Position numbers and translations under genes: made by a program. Below the pieces are notes generated by a model, which saw only the letters and a program-made list of their open reading frames with translations, was not told where the DNA came from and did not search any database. This document shows, piece after piece, positions 1 through 6,036 of a stretch of 44,938 nt of DNA (position 1 is the first letter of the stretch; each line of letters starts with the position of its first letter). The stretch is from assembly GCF_014284305.1 (NCBI RefSeq), contig NZ_JACOFW010000032.1, positions 1-44,938 on the forward strand, given 5' to 3'. The stretch is from Affinundibacterium seohonense. Its GTDB lineage: Bacteria; Pseudomonadota; Gammaproteobacteria; Burkholderiales; Burkholderiaceae_D.

Positions 1-64
1 GAACCAGTTGTTCCAAGGTGACCATTTCTAATTCGTGTTGGAAAGGTGTGGGTGTTTTTAGCAT
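1..64 (-). CDS. IS1182-family transposase, N-terminal fragment (runs off left edge)
   Basis: Reading the minus strand from ATG at 62-64 gives about 21 codons to the window edge, starting MLKTPTPFQHELEMVTLEQL. This matches the typical start of IS1182-type DDE transposases (MLrTPnP..yElEMVTLEqLVP). Only the N-terminus is visible, so no catalytic residues can be checked and it is unknown whether the copy is intact. The element lies just beyond the 3' end of the nag operon. Its outer boundary must fall between 64 and about 178, but I cannot place its terminal repeat. The family call rests on a short stretch and is moderately secure. Confidence 0.6.
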   Translation of the reverse strand, partial: MLKTPTPFQHELEMVTLEQLV

Positions 65-76
65 GCCGCTATTAAA

Positions 77-109
77 CCAAAAGGCCTCGCACTTGGCGAG
101 GCCTTTTGG
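77..109. terminator. Perfect 14-bp hairpin, likely bidirectional terminator
   Basis: CCAAAAGGCCTCGC (77-90) pairs perfectly with GCGAGGCCTTTTGG (96-109) around a 5-nt ACTTG loop. A/T-rich flanks lie on both sides. It sits upstream of the IS1182-type transposase start and downstream of nagZ, so it could end nagZ transcription on the minus strand or protect the insertion sequence from read-in. Confidence 0.6.
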
Positions 110-126
110 GGTTTGTCAGCAGTCTG

Positions 127-153
127 AGCCGGAGATTTCTCTCCGGCTTTTGT
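127..153 (+). terminator. Hairpin with T-rich tail reading rightward
   Basis: AGCCGGAGA (127-135) pairs with TCTCCGGCT (140-148) around a 4-nt loop, followed on the plus strand by TTTTGTTT. It has the form of a rho-independent terminator for plus-strand transcription leaving the left-edge insertion sequence and heading against nagZ. Confidence 0.5.
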
Positions 154-178
154 TTGCGACAAACACAGACGCGAGATC

Positions 179-1705
179 TTAAGTCAACTGATCAAAATTC
201 GCCACTGGAACTTGGCCGTTTGCTTCTACCTTACCAGATAACCAATTTGCCACCGCAGCTATTGCAGGTTCAGCAAAACCATATGTAATCAAGGCTGGAG
301 CATCGATATCCAAAGTTTGAAACGGATTCCATAAGACTAAATGCAAATCTGGTCTCCAAGTTTGACGCGCATGGGCGTTGTAACGAATGCGGACAGTCGA
401 TGCCAACATCACAGGGCGACCATCTTGTGGCAAGCTTGCCCAATCGAACGTATTCGCATCATCAAAAGTCACGGTGTCGACATCGTAAATCTGCGCCAAC
501 ATGGCTGTCACTTTATGCGCTGGAATACCAGCCTCCGACACCCCATCACTGACGACATCAGCACTGATCACCAAACGAATTTTGCTACCAACTTGCGGCG
601 CTACCGGTTGACGATAAGGCGTCAACCCACGTTGCCAAGCTTGTGCCATCAATACCCGATCAGCAGCGTCGGTTTGTGCAGCATACTCGCCACTCAGACT
701 AGGATAAGTTTGTGCTAACTGACTCACCCGCGCCAATTTCTTTTGTAAACTTGCATAGGGAATTTCACCCGCAACGATCGCATTAGTCAGAGCCTCCAAC
801 GTTGCAATTTGAGTCTCAGTATTTCCCAACGCCATCACCATATCTGCACCAGCCGCCAAGGCCTTAACTGCTGCAGCGCCGACACCATATCGTCCAGCGA
901 TCGCGTGCATATCCATACCATCGGTAATCACAACACCATGGTAATTCCACTCATCGCGCAAAATGCCCGTCAAGATGGTCTTGGACATGGTCGCTGGATT
1001 CTCTGGGTCGATTTGCGGATACACAATATGAGCCGTCATCATGGCCGGCGCATTTTTTGCGGCCGCCTTAAAAGGCGCTAATTCAAGCGCATCCAGCTCG
1101 GCGCGTGACTTATCCACTTTTGGCAAATCGCGATGTGAATCAACATGCGTATCTCCATGTCCTGGAAAATGTTTAATGCAACAAGCGACGCCTTCGGCCA
1201 AACTGCCTTCCATCCAGGCACTCGCCAATTGATGTGCACGTACTGGATCAGCGCCGAACGAACGCTCGGAAATCACTGGGTTATTGACGTTATTATTTAA
1301 ATCCAATACGGGGGCAAAATTCCAATTAAATCCCAGTGCTTTGACACTTCGCGCCACTGCGGCGCCCACTTGCCGACATAACTCAGGATCACCACTGGCA
1401 CCCAAAGACATCGCTGCCGGCGGTTGCGGCACCCACGTAGCTCTGACCACGGCGCCACCTTCTTGATCAATCCCGATCAAGGCTTCAGGCCCCATCACTT
1501 CACGCAGGTCAGTGGTTAGTTTTGTGAGCTGCTCTTGATTCACCATGTTTTGGCGAAATAGGCAAATTGCGCGAATGTGGTTTTCGCGAATAAAGTTCGC
1601 CATGCCTTCACTCAACACGGTTTCAGGCATCCGTATCATGATGGACTGTCCAGCAATACGGCGCGCTTCTTCTTTGCTGATCATGTTTGTCGCTAAATCA
1701 CTCAT
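179..1705 (-). CDS. nagZ: Beta-N-acetylhexosaminidase, GH3 family (NagZ type)
   Basis: Retaining GH3 enzyme that removes N-acetylglucosamine from muropeptides or chitooligosaccharides, probably in the cytoplasm because no signal peptide is seen. The 508-aa product has the GH3 signature KHFPGHGDTHVDSHRDLP at about residues 178-195, with the loop His proposed as acid/base in NagZ enzymes near residue 191. The nucleophile Asp262 lies in ITDGMDM. About 160 further residues follow the barrel, making it longer than the roughly 340-aa single-domain NagZ of enteric bacteria and closer to two-domain forms. The ATG start has GGAA 8 nt upstream. It is the last gene of the nag operon, separated from the deaminase gene by 97 bp containing a terminator-like hairpin. 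Its job here is probably release of GlcNAc from imported chitooligosaccharides; cell-wall recycling is the alternative. Confidence 0.93.
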   Translation of the reverse strand: MSDLATNMISKEEARRIAGQSIMIRMPETVLSEGMANFIRENHIRAICLFRQNMVNQEQLTKLTTDLREVMGPEALIGIDQEGGAVVRATWVPQPPAAMSLGASGDPELCRQVGAAVARSVKALGFNWNFAPVLDLNNNVNNPVISERSFGADPVRAHQLASAWMEGSLAEGVACCIKHFPGHGDTHVDSHRDLPKVDKSRAELDALELAPFKAAAKNAPAMMTAHIVYPQIDPENPATMSKTILTGILRDEWNYHGVVITDGMDMHAIAGRYGVGAAAVKALAAGADMVMALGNTETQIATLEALTNAIVAGEIPYASLQKKLARVSQLAQTYPSLSGEYAAQTDAADRVLMAQAWQRGLTPYRQPVAPQVGSKIRLVISADVVSDGVSEAGIPAHKVTAMLAQIYDVDTVTFDDANTFDWASLPQDGRPVMLASTVRIRYNAHARQTWRPDLHLVLWNPFQTLDIDAPALITYGFAEPAIAAVANWLSGKVEANGQVPVANFDQLT

Positions 1706-1763
1706 TGCTTTTCCAAATAGTGGAATAGAAAAAATTCACTACAGTTAAAATTTTTCAAAAGAA

Positions 1764-1795
1764 AAGCGGGAATCACATTGTTTGATTTCCCGCTT
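1764..1795 (-). terminator. Hairpin between nagB-II and nagZ (possible partial terminator)
   Basis: AAGCGGGAA (1764-1772) pairs with TTCCCGCTT (1787-1795); TCA/TGA extends the stem beyond one bulged base. On the minus strand the hairpin is followed by TTTCTTTTGAAAAATTTT. It lies inside the nag operon and could lower nagZ expression relative to the upstream genes, or stabilise the 3' end of the nagA-nagB message. Confidence 0.55.
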
Positions 1796-1802
1796 ATTTT
1801 GA

Positions 1803-2813
1803 CTAGTTTGTCTTCGTTACTTTGCTCAAATGACGTGGCTTATCTGGATCTAATCCGCGCGCTACTGAGAGTTGTGCCGCCATGACATAGAAAGATTGAA
1901 TCGCCGCAATCGGATCGAGATCTGGCGTTGCCGCTGTTGCTAAGGTCAGATTGCGTTCTTTCACGTCGGCAGGCGCTGCTAACAACACATTCGCACCCCG
2001 TCCGCGCATTTCCTCTGCCAGCGCAATCAAACCAGCTTGTGCAGGTCCACGCGTTGCAAAAATCAGTAATGGATAACCATCGTGAATCAACGCCATCGGA
2101 CCGTGTTTAATTTCTGCACCGCTAAAGGCTTCAGCCTGAATCACTGAGGTTTCTTTAAATTTCAACGCAGATTCCAAGGCCACAGAGAAGCTAATACCAC
2201 GACCAACTACCATGATACGTTCAGCTGGTACCAACACATCCAGCGCATTCGACCAATCGAGTTGTGTTGCTGCTTGCAATACCTGCGGCAATTCTTCGAT
2301 ACCGGCTAAAAATGCCGGATCATTTTGCCAATGACCTGCCAGACGCGCACCTGCCACCATAGACGTGATAAAACTCTTGGTTGCTGCCACGCTTAATTCT
2401 GGTCCTGCGTGCAAAGGCATAGTCCATTGTGCGCCCTGTGCTAAAGGTGAAGTAGCATCATTGACCAAGGCCACCGTAGTCGCACCATGCTCACGGAAAT
2501 AACGAATCGGTTCGACCACATCAGGGCTTTGACCAGATTGAGAAATCGCAATCGCCAAAGCGTTCTTCACTTGCAATGGCGCTTTATTCAAAGTCACCAA
2601 AGACATCGGCAAGGATGCCACAATATGACCGAGCCGTGCCATGATCAAATAGGCAGCGTAATTGGCGGCATGATCAGAACTACCGCGCGCGACTGTCACC
2701 ACCGATGAAGGTGGCGTTGTACGCAAAAACTGTCCCAATTCGACTAAACGTTCACGATCTTGACTTAACTGCGCAGCGACAAATTCCCCAGACGAACACG
2801 CCTCTTTAAGCAT
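1803..2813 (-). CDS. nagB-II: Glucosamine-6-phosphate deaminase, SIS-domain type (NagB-II)
   Basis: Expected to convert glucosamine-6-phosphate to fructose-6-phosphate and ammonia, the last step of GlcNAc catabolism. It belongs to the SIS (GlmS isomerase-like) fold rather than classical NagB. Two SIS domains are visible: VTVARGSSDHAANYAA...ISQSGQSPDVV in the N-half and VVGRGISFSVALESALKFKE...EIKHGP in the C-half. No glutaminase domain is present, which distinguishes it from GlmS. I place the start at ATG 2813 (MLKEACSS), giving 336 aa. The frame is open upstream to a further Met at 2852, but the internal start overlaps the nagA stop by 8 nt, suggesting translational coupling. Context with nagA and nagK favours deaminase over another sugar isomerase. 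Confidence 0.9.
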   Translation of the reverse strand: MLKEACSSGEFVAAQLSQDRERLVELGQFLRTTPPSSVVTVARGSSDHAANYAAYLIMARLGHIVASLPMSLVTLNKAPLQVKNALAIAISQSGQSPDVVEPIRYFREHGATTVALVNDATSPLAQGAQWTMPLHAGPELSVAATKSFITSMVAGARLAGHWQNDPAFLAGIEELPQVLQAATQLDWSNALDVLVPAERIMVVGRGISFSVALESALKFKETSVIQAEAFSGAEIKHGPMALIHDGYPLLIFATRGPAQAGLIALAEEMRGRGANVLLAAPADVKERNLTLATAATPDLDPIAAIQSFYVMAAQLSVARGLDPDKPRHLSKVTKTN

Positions 2814-3936
2814 CTTTGAGCTCAATTTTTTCTCCCTCGATATAAACAGCAATTAGATTCAAATCCCGATCAAGAACTACTAAGTCTGCATAAGCATCGT
2901 CTTGCAGACGGCCGCGATCAGATAATCCTAAAAAATCTGCTGCGTAGGTAGAAACACGTTTAGAAGCATCGTCTAGCTCTAAACCTATCTTGACTAAATT
3001 TCTTAAAGCCTGATCCATCGTCAGGGTGCTACCCGCCAAGGTGCCATCAGCCAAGCGCACACCGCCCAGACATTTGTGCACAACTTGGCGACCGAGCATA
3101 TATTCGCCATCCGGCATGCCTGAAGCAGACGTCGAATCAGTGACACAATAAACCTTCGGAATCGCGCGCATCGCAGCGCGTATCGCGCCCGGATGCACAT
3201 GCAATAAATCGGGAATAATTTCGGCAAAATTCGCGTGTGCCAAAGCCGCTCCCACCATACCCGGTGCGCGATGATCGAGTCGCGACATGGCATTGTACAA
3301 ATGGGTAAAACTGCTCGCACCATTCTCTAAAGCGGCCACGCCATCTTCATAAGTCCCTAAGGTATGACCAAGCTGTACCCGCATGCCTAGTTCGGTCAAA
3401 GGTTTGACCATCGCCAGGTTACCTTCAACTTCTGGAGCCAAAGTAATCAATTTAATCGGTGCAATCGCATCGAGTTGCTGTACCTGTGCCAATGAACCCG
3501 CATGGGCAAAATCAGGTTGCGCGCCTAATTTTCCTGGGTTGATGTAAGGCCCTTCCAAATGCACACCAAGAACACGAGCAGCACCTGCACTGCGTTGCTG
3601 GCACACGCCAGCCAATGCTTGCAACGCGCTTTCCAAATCCGACATCGGTGCCGTCATGGTGGTAGCCAACATACTGGTTGTGCCGTGCTGCGCGTGCATC
3701 TTGGCGATCACTTCAACTGCGTCACCCGCTTCCATCGTGTCCTTACCACCGGCGCCATGGACATGTAAATCGATAAAACCCGGCAAAATATACACAGCGT
3801 CATTCAAGCTCGGATCGACCGAAGCACCTTGAATGTCTTGAATTTTTTCAGTAAATGAAATGCTACCCGACACCCAACCTTGTGGCGTCAACACATTACC
3901 TTCAATTTGCTGCTTATTTTGCCGTACTGAACTCAT
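2806..3936 (-). CDS. nagA: N-acetylglucosamine-6-phosphate deacetylase
   Basis: Cytoplasmic amidohydrolase-superfamily enzyme that removes acetate from GlcNAc-6-phosphate. The 376-aa length is typical. Visible motifs in order are the metal-site FIDLHVHGAGG near residue 53, the EGPY loop (LGVHLEGPYINPGKLGAQ), LGHT, FTHLYNAMSRLDHRAPG, and the catalytic-Asp region VTDSTSASGMPDG. The ATG overlaps the upstream regulator stop as ATGA, and the 3' end overlaps nagB-II by 8 nt, so regulator, nagA and nagB-II form one tightly packed translational unit. Function is secure from motifs and context. Confidence 0.96.
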   Translation of the reverse strand: MSSVRQNKQQIEGNVLTPQGWVSGSISFTEKIQDIQGASVDPSLNDAVYILPGFIDLHVHGAGGKDTMEAGDAVEVIAKMHAQHGTTSMLATTMTAPMSDLESALQALAGVCQQRSAGAARVLGVHLEGPYINPGKLGAQPDFAHAGSLAQVQQLDAIAPIKLITLAPEVEGNLAMVKPLTELGMRVQLGHTLGTYEDGVAALENGASSFTHLYNAMSRLDHRAPGMVGAALAHANFAEIIPDLLHVHPGAIRAAMRAIPKVYCVTDSTSASGMPDGEYMLGRQVVHKCLGGVRLADGTLAGSTLTMDQALRNLVKIGLELDDASKRVSTYAADFLGLSDRGRLQDDAYADLVVLDRDLNLIAVYIEGEKIELKDA

Positions 3937-4667
3937 CTAAACAGCTCCACCACGAAGTCATAATAATCACTACGGCAAAACGAATGCGTTAACTCCACCG
4001 CCGCGCCGTTCGCCAAGTAGCCAACACGCGTGATCAACAGCATTGCCGTTCCCTGTTTCAAACCGATTAATTTTGCTTGCTCTGCAGTTGCACTGACAGC
4101 GCGAATGTGCTGCAACGCGCGCGTTGGCGCGACGTTATTTTGGTCGAGATAGCCATACAAACTATCTGTAACTAATTTTGGATTGGGCAAGTATAAATTC
4201 GGAATCGTTGTGCTCTCAATCGCCATCACCACGTTGTCAGCTGTACGCAAACGTTTTAAACGAGATACCACCGCATGTGGAGACAATCCCAAAGACAAAA
4301 TTTCTTCCGGTGAAGCCACGCCAGTATCACGTGACAGCCATTGAGAACCTGGCATAAAACCACGTTGACGCAACTCTTCACTAAAGTTCGTCAAGCGCGA
4401 TAGCGGTTGTTCCAGTTTCGGTGTGATGTAAGTTCCCGAACCATGCTTACGCGTGAGCAATCCTCGCTCACACAACATCTCAATTGCTTTACGTGCTGTG
4501 ACTCGAGAAATTTCTAAAGTCTCTGCAAGGACGCGTTCAGATGGGAGAGCCTCGTCAGGTTGCCAATATCCATTGTGGATGCCGTTCGCCAATTTATTTG
4601 CCAATTGCAAATAGAGCGGCGTGGAATTATCGCCATCGGGTTTAAAATCGAGCAGTTGTGCCAGCAT
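3933..4667 (-). CDS. GntR-family regulator with UTRA domain, probable NagR/NagQ-like repressor of GlcNAc genes
   Basis: 244-aa DNA-binding protein of the HutC/UTRA branch of GntR. Residues about 15-80 form the winged helix (PLYLQLANKLANGI, LPSERVLAETLEISRVTARKAI, GLLTRKHGSGTYI). The remainder matches a UTRA sugar-phosphate sensor domain ending LTHSFCRSDYYDFVVEL. Relatives (DasR, YvoA/NagR) respond to GlcN-6-P or GlcNAc-6-P. The ATG has AAGGA about 6 nt upstream. The gene sits between nagK and nagA and overlaps nagA by 4 nt. The matching TGGTATT repeat modules at the nagK and receptor promoters are the probable binding sites. That link is inferred, not shown. Confidence 0.9.
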   Translation of the reverse strand: MLAQLLDFKPDGDNSTPLYLQLANKLANGIHNGYWQPDEALPSERVLAETLEISRVTARKAIEMLCERGLLTRKHGSGTYITPKLEQPLSRLTNFSEELRQRGFMPGSQWLSRDTGVASPEEILSLGLSPHAVVSRLKRLRTADNVVMAIESTTIPNLYLPNPKLVTDSLYGYLDQNNVAPTRALQHIRAVSATAEQAKLIGLKQGTAMLLITRVGYLANGAAVELTHSFCRSDYYDFVVELFR

Positions 4668-4695
4668 TGTTTTTCCTTTGAATATCCGGATTGCA

Positions 4696-5625
4696 CTACG
4701 ACTTCATAAATTGGTTTTTGACCAAAATGAGCGCACCAACAGCAGAGTCGCCTAAAGGTTTCATCACTCTCTGCAATAATGTTTCTGGCAGATAGGCCCA
4801 AATCGCTTCGGCCAAACCGCCACATAAGGCGATCGGCATAATACCACTTGGATCAAGTGCGTTTGCCATTTTCTCGACTTCTAGCCCAGCCTCTAACAAG
4901 ATAGAGCGTGCTTTCGCATTACTTCCAGCATACTGAATCACGATGGGAGCCAATTGCGCAAACTTCGTTTGTGTTGCGCCGCCTAACCAAGCAAAAACGG
5001 CATCCTTATCGCCTCCGCAAAAATCCACAATCGCCGTGGCGAATTCATCGCTAGGACTACGACCATCTAAAACATGTTGCACGTGGTTAATCGCACGCAA
5101 CCCCATCCATGCACCGCTAGCTTCATCACTGGAAGGAAATCCCCACCCACCAACTTCACGACGAGTACCATCAGCCTGCATCACCTCACCGACACTACCA
5201 GTACCGAGAGCAATAATGGCACCAGGCTTGCCCCGATGCGCGCCCAGCAAAGTGGTACCCGCATCGGTCTCGACAACTAAACCAGCAAAACCAGGATTTG
5301 CGGCCACAAACTCAATCGCCCACTGCTTGTTATTGACGCCTGCCAATCCACAGCCGATGGCCATTTGATTTAGTTCTGGGACAGGTAAGCCAGCTTCAGC
5401 AAAAGCGCTTTCGATTGCTGCTAGAATGGAGCGCCATGCAGCAGTAGCGCCATGCATTAATCCGGATGGCCCTGCATTGGCGCGTGCCAATTCTGTGCCA
5501 AATCGATCGACCACTAAGACGCGTGTTCCGGTACCACCACCGTCAACACCAATGAGGTAGTGAAACTGCGTTTGTTGTTCTATTTGCTGAGCTGCGTTCA
5601 CGGTATATTCCAAGCCAAAATGCAC
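4696..5625 (-). CDS. nagK: N-acetylglucosamine kinase, BadF/BadG/BcrA/BcrD ATPase family
   Basis: Phosphorylates intracellular GlcNAc to GlcNAc-6-phosphate. The ASKHA-fold phosphate-1 loop LIGVDGGGTGTRVLV is near the N-terminus. GCGLAGVNNKQW, VVETDAGTTLLGA, IIALGTGSVG and GGWGFPSSDEASGAWMG follow, as in bacterial BadF-type GlcNAc kinases. Length is about 300 aa. The frame opens at GTG 5625 without a clear Shine-Dalgarno; a second GTG at 5601 has GGA 8 nt upstream and leaves the fold intact, so the start is uncertain. It is the first gene of the nag operon, 28 bp before the regulator. A kinase implies entry of unphosphorylated GlcNAc through a permease rather than a PTS. Confidence 0.88.
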   Translation of the reverse strand: MHFGLEYTVNAAQQIEQQTQFHYLIGVDGGGTGTRVLVVDRFGTELARANAGPSGLMHGATAAWRSILAAIESAFAEAGLPVPELNQMAIGCGLAGVNNKQWAIEFVAANPGFAGLVVETDAGTTLLGAHRGKPGAIIALGTGSVGEVMQADGTRREVGGWGFPSSDEASGAWMGLRAINHVQHVLDGRSPSDEFATAIVDFCGGDKDAVFAWLGGATQTKFAQLAPIVIQYAGSNAKARSILLEAGLEVEKMANALDPSGIMPIALCGGLAEAIWAYLPETLLQRVMKPLGDSAVGALILVKNQFMKS

Positions 5626-5667
5626 TGCCTAATGACAGACTAAAGACATAAATTCAAACATAGAAAC

Positions 5668-5696
5668 ACTTTAAGAGTTTCCAAAGTGGATGTCAA
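5668..5696 (-). promoter_or_regulatory. Predicted sigma-70 promoter of the nag operon
   Basis: On the minus strand TTGACA (5691-5696) is followed by exactly 17 bp and TAAAGT (5668-5673). The predicted start is near 5661, about 36 nt before GTG 5625 and 60 nt before GTG 5601. The same -35, spacer length and -10 occur at the TonB-dependent receptor promoter. Confidence 0.7.
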
Positions 5697-5715
5697 TAGG
5701 TATTTAAGTGGTATT
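5697..5715 (-). promoter_or_regulatory. Predicted operator of the nag operon (direct repeat, 11-bp spacing)
   Basis: Directly upstream of the -35 box the plus strand reads TAGGTATTTAAGTGGTATT: two GGTATT units 11 bp apart, one helical turn. Fourteen of 19 positions are identical to the element in the same position at the receptor promoter (9146-9164). The probable ligand is the GntR/UTRA protein of this operon. Confidence 0.65.
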
Positions 5716-5939
5716 TCAAATAATTTGAAAACAACTTCGAATCCTTAACAACTTAAAGGCTTTTGAATTACATTCTCCACAAAATAGAGAACTATCATTT
5801 TTTACCTCTGCCAAATCGCGCTAACTTCTAATTAATGCTGAACGGACGCTGAAATAAAAAATCAAACTTCTCAATCGGAATTCGTACTCGTTTTTTGCCC
5901 ACAGTTTGGAATCATTATGATTAGGTATAAATTGAACTG
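5716..5939. other. Intergenic region upstream of the nag promoter
   Basis: A/T-rich stretch between the nag operator and the receptor terminator. It contains a small TTTCAAATAATTTGAAA palindrome at 5714-5730, next to the operator. No open reading frame or other convincing site was found. Confidence 0.4.
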
Positions 5940-5973
5940 AAAAAAAAGTGACGAAGCATACTGACCTCGTCAC
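5940..5973 (-). terminator. Rho-independent terminator of the TonB-dependent receptor gene
   Basis: GTGACGA (5948-5954) pairs with TCGTCAC (5967-5973). On the minus strand the stem is followed by eight T residues (A-run at 5940-5947). It is the last of three consecutive hairpins after the receptor stop codon; the others are at 5977-6000 and 6001-6029. Confidence 0.8.
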
Positions 5974-5976
5974 CCT

Positions 5977-6029
5977 TTTCATTTGCTTTGACAAATGAAA
6001 CTAGTCATCACCTCAATCATGATGACTAG
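5977..6029 (-). other. Two perfect hairpins directly after the receptor stop codon
   Basis: CTAGTCATCA (6001-6010) pairs with TGATGACTAG (6020-6029), a perfect 10-bp stem 7 nt after the stop. TTTCATTTG (5977-5985) pairs with CAAATGAAA (5992-6000), a perfect 9-bp stem. Neither has a long T-run, so message stabilisation is as likely as termination. Confidence 0.6.
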
Positions 6030-6036
6030 ACCCAAA

